Assembly (NCBI GenBank): GCA_944390115.1
Contig: CALXOW010000031.1
Location: 1 to 34,464 of the forward strand
Length of the DNA stretch: 34,464 nt
From: an uncultured Anaerobiospirillum sp.
Lineage (GTDB): Bacteria > Pseudomonadota > Gammaproteobacteria > Enterobacterales > Succinivibrionaceae
Direction: 5' to 3'
Position 1 is the first letter of the stretch, and the number at the start of each line of letters is the position of its first letter. The notes beneath the pieces are model-generated. The model worked only from the letters and a program-made list of their open reading frames with translations. It did not search any database and was not told where the DNA came from. This document shows positions 24,862 through 34,000 of this stretch, piece after piece. The translations under genes and the position numbers were made by a program.

Positions 24862-25732
24862 ACACTAAGGGAGTCAAAGCATTAACAGCTGTGGGGAGCA
24901 CAGCAGGCGAGCGCATAGTTTACCGCAATCAGTCCGCCCGTGTCGCAATCGCTGTGCTTATGCGCACCAGCGCCGTGGCTGGCCCCATAAGCGTCGTAGA
25001 TGTGTGTATGTGCCGTGGCTGGCGCTCAGCCCGTGTTTGCGTCCATGTGCTGTGCTGGCCACCAAAGTGCGGTGCTGGCGACCAAGTGCGATGCTGGCGC
25101 CCAAGTGCTGTGCTTGCAGTGCGGTGCTGGCACCTGCTGTGACCTTAATTACCGCAGGGCGTCCCTTGGGACTTTCCCATGATTTGTGTTGTGCGGCGTT
25201 CGCATATGTCTTAGCATTTTTTTCTTTTGTTGCATTCTGGCTACAACTGTTGCGTATTTGCGACTTGAAACTATGTTTTTGTGACGTAACAGCTACAGGT
25301 ACCGCTTGTCGTGCTGGAGGCAGGCTGCTTGGGATGGGCTGTACGTGGGAGCGTTGTTGTTGCCGAGTTTATGCGCAGAGCTGGAGTGTGGGTTAGGATG
25401 AGGCCGGGGCGCTTTTTAAATAAGTTAAACTTATCGGTTTAGCGCTAAAATGGTAGTAGGCCAGGCCTTAAGACTAAGGTGTTTTAAGCTTTAAGTGGCA
25501 TGCTGGGTCAATTTCATCTTAAATAAGACTATTTATTAAAAACTCTTTATTTTAGTTACTTGTAACCTGGTGCTGATATGGAAGCTGCCCTTGGGGGTGA
25601 GCTGCCTAAATTTGGCCGTAGAGTGCGGTTTCAACTGAAATGGTAGTGTGCGGATAGCGCGCATGAGTGCGGGGTTTTGTGATTAGAGTGAGATTATTAC
25701 GTCCCCGCTATCAGGTCACAATCGGGCCTGAT
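24862..25732. other. Long intergenic stretch without a supported gene
   Basis: About 870 bp. The first half is GC-rich and carries the repeats at 25047-25133. The second half turns A/T-rich (25400-25560). Several open frames exist on the plus strand (for example 25004-25396), but they are Cys/Ala/Val-rich, lie over the repeats and lack ribosome sites. I see no gene here. Confidence 0.5.
25047..25133. repeat. Imperfect 19-20-bp tandem repeats
   Basis: Units at 25047, 25067 and 25086 share GTGC, TGCTGGC and CCAA; shortened units follow at 25105 and 25119. They lie in the gap upstream of pdxH (divergent) and ackA. Confidence 0.7.
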
Positions 25733-25833
25733 GCTATAATGCCCGCACACGTGCATCGGGGTAGGTCCGATTGGATCGCTAGGTGGTCCAATACAGACTT
25801 AAGTCTTGCCCCGTTTGTGGCAGATTTTTTTTT
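25733..25833 (+). ncRNA. Candidate structured small RNA or ackA leader element
   Basis: An extended -10 promoter (TGC then a perfect TATAAT, 25735-25740) is followed by a GC-rich discriminator. The predicted RNA has CGGGG (25757-25761) pairing with CCCCG (25809-25813), enclosing ATTGGA/TCCAAT (25770-25792) and the palindrome AGACTTAAGTCT (25795-25806), a three-way junction. An alternative, TGCC/GGCA, directly precedes a run of nine T (25825-25833); a second run of thirteen T lies at 25845-25857. An inverted repeat ATCAGG/CCTGAT (25710-25732) overlaps the -35 region. It could be a free RNA of about 85 nt or a leader of ackA. No known family is recognised. Confidence 0.4.
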
Positions 25834-26079
25834 AGCTCTGTTTGTTTTTTTTTTTTTAGGTCAAAGCGCGTCGCACGGTTCGACCTGGTGTGGGGGTCAG
25901 CCTTGAGCTCTGATTTGACTCAGGTGAGTTAAGTGCTACCTTAGCTTGAAGTTAAGTGATAACTTAAGCTTTAACGGTAAGGGTGGCCTTAGCTTGCAGA
26001 GCGCGGCGTAAGGCTGATGCTCAGTGGTGGATTGCCACTAGTTGTGCATCTTTGGTTTGTTTAGCATCTAGGATTTAAC

Positions 26080-27303
26080 ATGTCGAATAATATTTCCAAG
26101 ACGGTCTTAGTTATCAACTGCGGCAGTTCGTCGGTTAAGTTTGCCATCATGGATCCAAATGATGGCCACGTCTTCTTAAGCGGTATTGCCGAGGCTATGA
26201 ACTTACCTGAGGCCTTTATCTCATGGCGTTTTGGCGATGAGGATAAGACCAAGGTTAATATCCCAGGCTATAACCACCAGCAAGCTTTAGCTTACTTAGT
26301 TGAGAACATCTTAAGCTCGCACCAGGAGCTGTTAGATTCGATCGTAGCTTGCGGTCACCGTATCGTTCACGGCGCTGACTACTACAGCGCTCCAACCTTA
26401 GTTGATGACGAAGTTGTTGCTAATATCGAGCGTGCCGTTCCATTTGCTCCACTGCACAACCCAGCTCACATCTTAGGTATCAATGCAGCTCGTGCTTCCT
26501 TCCCTAATATTCCTCATGTCGTGGTCTTCGATACCGCTTTCCACCAGACCATGCCTCCAGTAGCTTACCGCTTCGCTATTCCTGAGGAATACTACACCGT
26601 TGACCACTTACGTCGTTACGGTGCTCACGGTACCTCCCACATGTACCTCTCGCACGAGGCTGCTAAGCTCTTAGGCAAGCCACTTGAGGAGACCAATGTC
26701 ATTACCTGCCACTTAGGCGGTGGTGCTTCGGTTTGCGCCGTTAAGGGTGGCAAGTGCATGGATACCTCGATGGGCTTAACCCCACTTGATGGCTTAATCA
26801 TGGGTACCCGCTCCGGCTCGATCGACCCATCGGTCGTCTTCTATCTGTGCCGCAAGTACAACATGCAGGTTACTGAGGCCAAGGACATCTTAAACAAGAA
26901 GTCGGGCTTATTAGCTTTATCGGGCGTTTCCTCTGATATGCGTCCAATCTGCGAGGGCTATGAGAAGGGTGACGAGCGCTGCACCTTAGCCATCGAGGCC
27001 TTCTCCTATCGCTTAGCTAAGTTCATCGCTTCCTACTACGTACCATTAGGCCGTGTTGACGCCATCGTCTTCTCCGGCGGTATCGGTGAGAACTGCTGGG
27101 AAGCCCGTAAGATCACCTGCGAGTACTTACGTGACTCCTTTGGCGTTGAGTTAGATCAAGAGATCAACGTTGGTGCTTTAGGCCGTTTAGGCCACGAGGG
27201 CGGCGTCATTTCGACCCCAGCTTCGCGCGTCAAGGTCATGATGATCCCAACCAACGAAGAGTTAGTCATTGCTCAGTCGGCTATGAAGTTCGTTAAGGAC
27301 TAA
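26080..27303 (+). CDS. ackA: Acetate kinase
   Basis: Interconverts acetyl phosphate plus ADP with acetate plus ATP, the energy-yielding step of acetate fermentation. The 407 residues show the ASKHA-fold motifs in order: VINCGSSSVKFA, CGHRIVHG, DTAFHQTMP, YGAHGTSH, HLGGGASVCAVKGGKCMDTS and VFSGGIGEN, with the Arg, His and Asp active-site residues in place. AGGA lies 7 bases before the ATG. Codon use is strongly biased to TTA and CCA, so expression should be high. pta, the usual downstream partner, is not present: a terminator and the opposing acrB gene follow. The long upstream region holds the candidate structured RNA. Confidence 0.97.
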   Translation: MSNNISKTVLVINCGSSSVKFAIMDPNDGHVFLSGIAEAMNLPEAFISWRFGDEDKTKVNIPGYNHQQALAYLVENILSSHQELLDSIVACGHRIVHGADYYSAPTLVDDEVVANIERAVPFAPLHNPAHILGINAARASFPNIPHVVVFDTAFHQTMPPVAYRFAIPEEYYTVDHLRRYGAHGTSHMYLSHEAAKLLGKPLEETNVITCHLGGGASVCAVKGGKCMDTSMGLTPLDGLIMGTRSGSIDPSVVFYLCRKYNMQVTEAKDILNKKSGLLALSGVSSDMRPICEGYEKGDERCTLAIEAFSYRLAKFIASYYVPLGRVDAIVFSGGIGENCWEARKITCEYLRDSFGVELDQEINVGALGRLGHEGGVISTPASRVKVMMIPTNEELVIAQSAMKFVKD

Positions 27304-27313
27304 TAGCCTAAAG

Positions 27314-27389
27314 GTCAGGGCAGCGCCCTGACTGTGAGCCCCCAAAAAAAATCAGCAGCGGCCCTCCGCCCACTGCTGATTTTTTTTTT
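27314..27389. terminator. Double hairpin terminator after ackA
   Basis: GTCAGGGC/GCCCTGAC (27314-27332) is followed by ATCAGCAG (27351-27358) pairing with CTGCTGAT (27373-27380), with eight A before and nine T after. The A/T flanks make it likely to work in both directions, also for the convergent acrB. Confidence 0.9.
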
Positions 27390-27485
27390 CGCGCCTAAGA
27401 CCAGCTGTTGGGTTGCCGTGCGCACCCAGCGCAGCTGCTCGAGCGCGCTGGTGCTGGACCGCGCCTGTGCGGCGTCGGCGTTAGG

Positions 27486-30400
27486 CTAGTCTTGGCTTGA
27501 GGTAGAGTCTGCGCTCTTAGCAGGGGGCTTGCTGCCTAAGCCTTTGCGGCGGTGCAGCGGGTTAAAGAGCATGGTGACCAGCACAAAGAAGGTCGGCACC
27601 ATGATAAGGCCCAGGGTGGTCGCGGTTAAGGTGCCACCAAAGACGCCCGTACCAATCGATTGCTGGGAACCAGCACCGGCGCCATCGGCACTCATGAGCG
27701 GCAGCACGCCCAATAAGAACGCCACTGAGGTCATAACGATTGGTCTAAAGCGCAGGTTGGCGGCCTCTTGGGCACTCTTTAAGAGCGATCGGCCTTGCAA
27801 CCTGAATTGGTGCGCATACTCCACGATCAAGATTGCGTTTTTGGCCGAGAGGCCACCGGTGGTGAGCAGGCCCACTTGCAGATAGACGTCGTTGGCCATG
27901 CCGCGCAGAGCAATAAAGAGCAGGGCACCAAAGATACCGATGGGCACGATCAGCATCACGGCAAAAGGAATCGACCACGACTCATATAGCGCGGCTAAGC
28001 ACAGGAATACCACCACCGCTGAGAGCAGATAGAGGCTGCTTTGGCTCGAACCCGTGAGCTTTTCTTGATAGGAAATGCCGCTCCAGGCATAGCCGTATTC
28101 GCCAGGGTGCTGCTCGATAATGCGGGCAATCTCATCCATGGCTTGGCCTGAGCTGACCCCTGGAGCGGGGTCACCTGACAGGGAGATCGAAGCGATACCG
28201 TTGAAGCGCTCAAGCTGCTGCGGACCGTAGCTCCAATCAATCGAGCCAATCGTGTCAAAGGACACCATCTTGCCGTCGCTGTTCTTAAAGTAGAGCTTAC
28301 TTAAGTCCGAGGGCAGCGAGCGAAATTGGGCGTCGGACTGGACGTAGACGCGCTTGATACGGCCGCGATCAATGAAATCGTTGACGTAGGAGCCGCCCCA
28401 GGCGATCTGGAGGTTTTGGTTGATCACGGCCGGATCCAGCTTAAACTGACCGGCGCGTTGATCGTTGATGTTGATATTGAGCTGGAGCGCGTCGTTCTGG
28501 GCATTGGAGCGCACGTTGTACAGCAGGGTGCTTGAGCGTGCTTGCTCCACGATCGCAGCCACGTCCTGCATGAATTGCTCGTGGCTGTGGCCCATTACAT
28601 TTTGCACGTAGACGTTAAAGCCTGAGCTGCCGCCCATACCCGAAATCGAGGCGGGCAGATTGAGGCGAATCTCGGCGTCCGGATAATGGTCAAAGTAGCG
28701 CTTAGCGCGGTCTAAGATGGCAAAGGCGGTATTTTCCTCACCCGGGCGTTGCTCCCACGGGACTAAGCGAATTGAGGCGCGGGCGGTAGCCTGACCGCGT
28801 GAGAAACCGGCCGAGCCTAAGGAGAGCAAGATACCTTCGACATTATCGACTTCGTGCTCTAAGAAGTAATTTTCGACATCACGGCCCACACGCGCGCTCT
28901 GCGCCATAGTCGAAGAAGACGGCAGAACGATGCGCACCGAGATAATGCCTTGGTCCTCAGAGGGCAAGAATGAGGAAGGAATCCTGGTAAATAAGAAGGC
29001 CGACCCAGCGGTCACGCCAATAAAGCCCAGCACCACTATGAATTTGTGGGTTAAGCAAAATTCGTTAATGGCGCGATAGCCGCGAAAGCAGAGGTTAAAG
29101 CCCCGGTCAAAGAAGACCAAGATGCCTTGTTGGCTGGCAGGCTTGCCTTCATCGGCACGCATTTGTTGACGCGCGCGCTCTTTGCGGTTGAGCTTGGTGT
29201 GATCCTTTAAGATCGTGGCACATAAGGCCGGGGTAATGACGACAGCGACCAGGATTGAGACTAACATGGCACTGACGATAGTCACCGAGAACTGGCGGTA
29301 GATGTTGCCAGTGGCACCTGAGAAGAAGGACATCGGGGTGAAGACCGCTGCGATCACCAGGCCCACACCAAAGAGCGCTGAGGTAATCTCGCTCATCGAC
29401 TTGACGGCGGCATCATAGGGGCTCAGGTGCTCAGTCTCGATAATGCGGTTAACGTTTTCCACCACCACAATGGCGTCGTCGACCAAGAGGCCGATCGCAA
29501 GCACCATCGCAAACAAGGTCAGGGTGTTAAGCGAATAGCCTAAGGTGTAGAGCACGACTACCGTGGCTGCCAGCACAATCGGGATGGTCAGAGCCACGAT
29601 CATCGTCGAGCGCAGATCGCGCAAGAAGAGCAAGATCACTAAGGACACTAAGCACAGGGCTTCGACTAAGGTCTTGCCCACCTCATAGAGCGAGGCCTTG
29701 ACAAAAGGTACGGTGTCGTAAGGGATGGCGTACTCAAGATTGGTTGGGAAGAGCGGGCGCAGGCGCTCGAGCTCGGTGGCGACTAATTGCGCCACTTCGA
29801 CCGCGTTGGCGCCGTCGGTCAAGCTGATATCCAGCGCCGCCATCGGGCTCTTGTTGTAATTACCAAAATAGGTGTAGGAGTTGCGGCCCATCTCCACGCG
29901 CGCGACATCGCGCAGATAGACGGTCGCACCATCGCTCGTGACCTTAACGAGGATATTTTCAAAGTCCGCAACCTCGTTTAAGAGCGCACGCGATTTAATC
30001 GTGACATTGATGACTTGATCGGGGCCTGCTGGGAGGTCGCCTAATTGGCCCACCGAGATCTGCTTGTTTTGGTTCTCAATAGCTGCGACCACGTCCGAGG
30101 GGTTGAGCTTGTATTGAAAGAGCTTGTTTTGGTCGAGCCAAATACGCATGGCATAGGATGCACCCAGCACCGAGACGTCACCGACGCCATTGAGGCGCGA
30201 AATCGGGTCTTGCACCACCGAAACCAAGAAGTCAGCGATATCCTCTTGGCTCATCGAGTCATTGCGGGTGTAGAAGGCTACGGTTTGCAGGGTGTCATCT
30301 GAGACCTTGCGCACACGTAGGCCCGAGCGCTGTACTTGGTCCGGCAAGCGCGAGGTAATACCGCTTAAGCGGTTTTGCACCTGCATTTGGGCAACGTCGA

Positions 30401-30701
30401 CGTCGACGCTGGTATCAAAGGAAAAGCGTAGTCTAACCGAGCCATCTGAGGTCGAGGTGGTGGAGAAGTAGAGCAGGCCATCAAGACCGGTCATTTCCTG
30501 CTCAATGACTTGGGCCACCGAGTTTTCAACTGTTTGGGCCGAAGCACCCGAGTAGGTACAGGACACCGAGACTGACGGTGGGGCAATTTCCGGCAGGCGC
30601 GCGATCTTCATGCGTGGCAGGCAGATCGCACCTGCGATCATGATCATCAGGGCAATGACCCAAGCGGCCACCGGGCGATCAATAAAGAACTTGCTGATCA
30701 T
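27486..30701 (-). CDS. RND multidrug efflux transporter, AcrB/MexB type
   Basis: Inner-membrane proton antiporter of a tripartite pump. The 1071 residues begin MISKFFIDRPVAAWVIAL, the classic HAE1-family start, with two repeats of one plus five membrane helices and large periplasmic loops. The proton-relay pair is present as Asp408-Asp409 in GLLVDDAIVVVENV (AcrB Asp407-Asp408). LLLFLRDLRSTMIVALTIP and the C-terminal AKNAILIVEYA and MTSVAFLLGVLPL are typical. The tail ends Ser/Lys-rich. It is 14 bp downstream of the adaptor gene; no TolC-like gene is in the window, so an outer-membrane channel must be shared. It ends with TAG. Substrates cannot be predicted. Confidence 0.95.
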   Translation of the reverse strand: MISKFFIDRPVAAWVIALMIMIAGAICLPRMKIARLPEIAPPSVSVSCTYSGASAQTVENSVAQVIEQEMTGLDGLLYFSTTSTSDGSVRLRFSFDTSVDVDVAQMQVQNRLSGITSRLPDQVQRSGLRVRKVSDDTLQTVAFYTRNDSMSQEDIADFLVSVVQDPISRLNGVGDVSVLGASYAMRIWLDQNKLFQYKLNPSDVVAAIENQNKQISVGQLGDLPAGPDQVINVTIKSRALLNEVADFENILVKVTSDGATVYLRDVARVEMGRNSYTYFGNYNKSPMAALDISLTDGANAVEVAQLVATELERLRPLFPTNLEYAIPYDTVPFVKASLYEVGKTLVEALCLVSLVILLFLRDLRSTMIVALTIPIVLAATVVVLYTLGYSLNTLTLFAMVLAIGLLVDDAIVVVENVNRIIETEHLSPYDAAVKSMSEITSALFGVGLVIAAVFTPMSFFSGATGNIYRQFSVTIVSAMLVSILVAVVITPALCATILKDHTKLNRKERARQQMRADEGKPASQQGILVFFDRGFNLCFRGYRAINEFCLTHKFIVVLGFIGVTAGSAFLFTRIPSSFLPSEDQGIISVRIVLPSSSTMAQSARVGRDVENYFLEHEVDNVEGILLSLGSAGFSRGQATARASIRLVPWEQRPGEENTAFAILDRAKRYFDHYPDAEIRLNLPASISGMGGSSGFNVYVQNVMGHSHEQFMQDVAAIVEQARSSTLLYNVRSNAQNDALQLNININDQRAGQFKLDPAVINQNLQIAWGGSYVNDFIDRGRIKRVYVQSDAQFRSLPSDLSKLYFKNSDGKMVSFDTIGSIDWSYGPQQLERFNGIASISLSGDPAPGVSSGQAMDEIARIIEQHPGEYGYAWSGISYQEKLTGSSQSSLYLLSAVVVFLCLAALYESWSIPFAVMLIVPIGIFGALLFIALRGMANDVYLQVGLLTTGGLSAKNAILIVEYAHQFRLQGRSLLKSAQEAANLRFRPIVMTSVAFLLGVLPLMSADGAGAGSQQSIGTGVFGGTLTATTLGLIMVPTFFVLVTMLFNPLHRRKGLGSKPPAKSADSTSSQD

Positions 30702-30715
30702 AGCGGGGCTCCTTA

Positions 30716-32005
30716 TTACGAGCCACTAGGGGCTACAGCGGCGCTTTGATTAAGGCCGGAGGCGGCCGGGAGCGCACTTGAAGGCAGGGCCGGGCTTTGC
30801 TCGCTCTTGCTATCCAAGGTGATGTCGACGCCATCGCGATTGACCACGCGTACCTTGGAGCCATGGCGCAGGGAACCACTGCCTGAGACCACCACCTCAT
30901 AGCTGCTATCTAAGCCATCTAAGACGCGCCAGCCATCGTTATAGAGCTCTCCTAGAGTGACCGGAGTTTGGACCGCGCGGCCATTTTGCACCGTGTAGAC
31001 GTAGGCATTGCCCTTAGGGTCGCGCATGACCGCTTGCGGCGGCAGGGTCATGATGTTTTGGGCGACACCACCATTGACCTTGCACACCACCGCCATGCCA
31101 GGCAGTAACAGGTGGTCAGGATTATCAAAGATTGCGCGCAAGGACAGGGAGCCTGACTCTTCATCGACGAGCACCTCCGAGAGGCTGAGTACGCCTAATT
31201 GGTCATAGAGCGAGCCGTCTTCAAAGTACAGCGAGACATCATAGGCGCGCTCGCTTAAGTAAATGGAGCCATCGAGCAGACCCTCACGCAGCTTGCGCCA
31301 TTGCAGCGAGCTTTGCTCCATATCGACGTAGACCTTATCAAGGTCAATAATCGTGGCGAGCGGCTCGCTTTGATTGGCCGTGACCAAGGCACCGCGCGTA
31401 ATCTTAGAGGAGCCGATGATGCCCGCGATCGGGGCGCGTACAGTGGTGTAATCAAGGGAAATCTTGGCGCTAGTGAGCGCAGCTTGATAGAGCTTTTCGT
31501 CGGCCTGCGCTAATTCATAGGCCAAGAGCGCATCGTCACGCTCTTTTTCGGAGGCACTGCGGCGTTTGTAGAGCAGGGCAAAACGTTCATAGTCCTTATA
31601 AGCCATCTTGCGCTGGACCACCGCGCGCTCGTAGGAGGCTTGAGCATGCTCTAACTGTGCTTGGAAGATGGCAGGATCGATCTCGTAGAGCGGCGTACCC
31701 TCTTCCACTTCGGCGCCTTCTTCAAAGAGGCGATTTAAGATAATGCCATCGACTTGGGGGCGGACATCGGCGCGGGTATAGGCGCTGATGCGGCCACTTA
31801 AGTTAAAGGAGCGCTCGCGATTTTTAAACTGAGGGTGGATGGTGCTGATGTCGTAGGTGACTTCGGCTAAAGACGGGGTTTTACCAACAGCGGCATCCTT
31901 TTGCTCTTCGAGTTTGCAGCCGGTGAGGCCGATAAGGCAGCATAGTGTTAGGGTAATGAGCGTAACGCGTAACTTGGTTGAAGCTAAGCCTCGATGCTCT
32001 GCCAT
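30716..32005 (-). CDS. RND efflux membrane-fusion lipoprotein, AcrA type
   Basis: Periplasmic adaptor joining the RND pump to the outer-membrane channel. The 429 residues have a lipoprotein signal ending in the lipobox LTGC (Cys about 30), then the barrel/lipoyl start VRPQVDGIILNRLFEEGAEVEEGTPLYEID, an alpha-hairpin (about 112-170), the second lipoyl half TTVRAPIAGIIGSSKITRGALV and the beta-barrel and membrane-proximal domains with LLPGMAVVCKVN. The C-terminus is Ser/Pro/Ala-rich. AGGAGG lies 10 bases before the ATG. It forms an operon with the transporter downstream and has a leader with a possible attenuator. Confidence 0.95.
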   Translation of the reverse strand: MAEHRGLASTKLRVTLITLTLCCLIGLTGCKLEEQKDAAVGKTPSLAEVTYDISTIHPQFKNRERSFNLSGRISAYTRADVRPQVDGIILNRLFEEGAEVEEGTPLYEIDPAIFQAQLEHAQASYERAVVQRKMAYKDYERFALLYKRRSASEKERDDALLAYELAQADEKLYQAALTSAKISLDYTTVRAPIAGIIGSSKITRGALVTANQSEPLATIIDLDKVYVDMEQSSLQWRKLREGLLDGSIYLSERAYDVSLYFEDGSLYDQLGVLSLSEVLVDEESGSLSLRAIFDNPDHLLLPGMAVVCKVNGGVAQNIMTLPPQAVMRDPKGNAYVYTVQNGRAVQTPVTLGELYNDGWRVLDGLDSSYEVVVSGSGSLRHGSKVRVVNRDGVDITLDSKSEQSPALPSSALPAASGLNQSAAVAPSGS

Positions 32006-32125
32006 ATCGCAAACCCCTCCTAAAACATGACGAAAGTTTGAGCTTTTTGCCCGAACCTAACAACACTTGCAATGAAAGGGCCGCGCCAATTAGCCTTATT
32101 TCGCATTTTGCCTGTGCAGCTGGCA

Positions 32126-32235
32126 TAAAAAAGGCCCTGTCTGGTGAACAAGGCCAATTTCTATTGCGCTTTACGTTCTTTGCTTAGGTTTTGTTCAGAA
32201 CGTGTTTATATTATGCCCCCTTTTTCTTTGAACAA
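32126..32235 (-). promoter_or_regulatory. acrAB promoter and possible attenuator
   Basis: On the minus strand TTGTTC (32235-32230), a 16-bp spacer and TAATAT (32213-32208) form a promoter. About 50 nt into the transcript a terminator hairpin, GGCCTTGT/ACAGGGCC followed by six T (32155-32126), lies 120 bp before the adaptor ATG. The 5' arm of that hairpin includes TTGTTCA, perfectly complementary to TGAACAA at the start of the leader (plus-strand 32191-32197), so an antiterminator pairing is possible. An ACGTTCT/AGAACGT hairpin (32203-32173) is a third option. pepD has its own terminator further upstream, so this one is not needed for it. Confidence 0.5.
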
Positions 32236-32391
32236 ACTTAGCTGCATCAGCTTGGCACAATTTTTTTGCAACTTCCTTGATTTTATCTGGCGCGCGCCGC
32301 CGCAGCACCCTGCCCAAAGCCCTCTCAATGTCTGTAAAACGCCGCAAAACACACCGGTATCCAAACACCACCAGCGTCGCCCTTGCCTCCT

Positions 32392-32422
32392 GACAAAACA
32401 GCCCGCTAGACAGCGGGCTGTT
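32392..32422 (-). terminator. Terminator of pepD
   Basis: On the minus strand AACAGCCCGCT and AGCGGGCTGTT pair perfectly (11 bp, 4-base loop), followed by TTTTGT. It lies about 80 bp past the pepD stop; the DNA between (32466-32489) contains two 12-bp repeats TTAGCGCTTAGC and TTAGCGCTTGGC. Confidence 0.85.
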
Positions 32423-32502
32423 GGAGCGCACTGATCTTCTGGGCTCAGTGCTCGGGCTTTAGCTTTTAGCGCTTAGCTTAGCGCTTGGCTTTGAGCTTTT
32501 GC

Positions 32503-33990
32503 TTAGAGCTCAGCTAAGGTCGAGCGCAGGATGTGGTACACCAGCTTGGTGTGCTCAACCGAGCAGTACTCGTCAGGCGAGTGCGCATTGCGTACCGTAG
32601 GGCCTAAGGACACCATTTGCAGGCTTGGGTTGGCCTTAGCAAAGTAGCCGGTCTCAAGACCTGCGTGGATCGAGGTGATCGCGATGTCGAGTTGAGCCTG
32701 CTCCTTGTAGTGGTGCTTTAAGATCTCAATTAAGCGATTGTCCTTAGGCGAGGTCCAGCCAAAGGTGCGGCCGGTGAAGCCGACATCAACATTGTCTAAG
32801 AGCGAGCAGATGCAGTCTAACTTATCGATGACGTCATCTAAGCCGTGGTCCTTGAGCGAACGGGCTAACAGAGCGATAGCGATGGCATCAGGCTTGGTGC
32901 GGACCATCGAGAGATTGCACGAGGTCTCAACGACATTTTCGTAGTCGTGCGACATACGGATCACACCGTTAGGCAGGGCGCGCAAGAAGGAAATCAGATT
33001 TTGCGAGCTGGTGTAGGATAGTGCGGTTGGCTGCAATGGGCAGGTACCTAAAATGAGGTGCATGTCCGGATCGGTGTCGCTATAGAGCTCCTGATAGCGC
33101 ACCATGGCAGCGGTGGCGGCGGCCTTGAACTCATCAAAGGTATTGCTTGGTACCGCCAGCTCAACATAGGCGCTCGATGGAATCGAGTTGCGGATTTCGC
33201 CGCCTTGGAACTTCTGGATAAAGAAGTCGTTGGTGTCGGAGACCTCAGCTAAGATGCCGCACATGATATCGATGGCGTTACCACGATTTAAGTGGATTTC
33301 GCTGCCGGAGTGACCACCGGTTAAGCCCGTTAAATTGAGCACAATCGGCATGCAGTCCACGACCTTAACCAGCTCTGGGGTAAAGGTGATGTTAGCGTTG
33401 ATCGAGCCCGCGCAACCCACAAACAAGGTGTCAAATTCCTCGGAGTCGAGGTTGATGAGGTAGTCGCCCTGTAAGTAGTCGTGGTCGAGGGTTTGGGCAC
33501 CCTTCATGGTGCTTTCCTCTTCCACGGTAAAGATTGCGGTAATTGGGCCGTGGCTTAATTCGTCATCACCTAAGATCGCTAAGATCAAGGCGACACCTAA
33601 GCCATCGTCGGCACCTAAGGTGGTGTTAGTGGCGGTGATATAAGGACCGGCGCACACCTCTAAGATCTTAGGATCAGCCTCAGGGGAGCTCATGACGCGT
33701 GGGGCAATTGGGGTGCTGACGAAGTCGTGCTCGCTCCCGGCGCGGGCGACCGGCACCATATCCATATGGGCCTGTAAGATCACTACTGGGCTGTGCTCGC
33801 GGCCTGGGCTTGCCTTCTTTCTGATAATGACATTGCCTTGATCTTCTAACTCGAACTCCAAGCCATGTTCACGAGCAAAGGAAATGATGTACTTGGCGAT
33901 ACCGCGCTCGTAACCAGAAGGGTGTGGGATGGCGCACAGGTTTTGGAAGTGGCTGAATACCGCTTGAGGAGCAAGATCTTTGATTTCCAT
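32503..33990 (-). CDS. pepD: Aminoacyl-histidine dipeptidase (peptidase D)
   Basis: Cytosolic metallopeptidase of family M20 that cleaves dipeptides such as carnosine. The 495 residues start MEIKDLAPQAVF, aligning with the E. coli start, then CAIPHPSGYE, the metal-binding QAHMDMVP and TLGADDGLG, the catalytic-base region FTVEEESTMKGA, DSEEFDTLFVGCAG, GLTGGHSGSEIHLNRGNA and IHAGLETGYF, all typical. ATG 33990 is chosen for this alignment; TTG 33996, two codons earlier, is the alternative and has the better spacing to AGGAGG if the intervening hairpin is folded. The AGGAGG itself is 28 bases upstream. The gene has a long, highly structured leader. Confidence 0.95.
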   Translation of the reverse strand: MEIKDLAPQAVFSHFQNLCAIPHPSGYERGIAKYIISFAREHGLEFELEDQGNVIIRKKASPGREHSPVVILQAHMDMVPVARAGSEHDFVSTPIAPRVMSSPEADPKILEVCAGPYITATNTTLGADDGLGVALILAILGDDELSHGPITAIFTVEEESTMKGAQTLDHDYLQGDYLINLDSEEFDTLFVGCAGSINANITFTPELVKVVDCMPIVLNLTGLTGGHSGSEIHLNRGNAIDIMCGILAEVSDTNDFFIQKFQGGEIRNSIPSSAYVELAVPSNTFDEFKAAATAAMVRYQELYSDTDPDMHLILGTCPLQPTALSYTSSQNLISFLRALPNGVIRMSHDYENVVETSCNLSMVRTKPDAIAIALLARSLKDHGLDDVIDKLDCICSLLDNVDVGFTGRTFGWTSPKDNRLIEILKHHYKEQAQLDIAITSIHAGLETGYFAKANPSLQMVSLGPTVRNAHSPDEYCSVEHTKLVYHILRSTLAEL

Positions 33991-34000
33991 CAACAACAGG

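Noticed and set aside
25004-25396. A 130-codon open frame on the plus strand
   Set aside because: It lies over tandem repeats, is rich in Cys, Ala and Leu, has no ribosome site or known motif, and two other frames are open over the same stretch.
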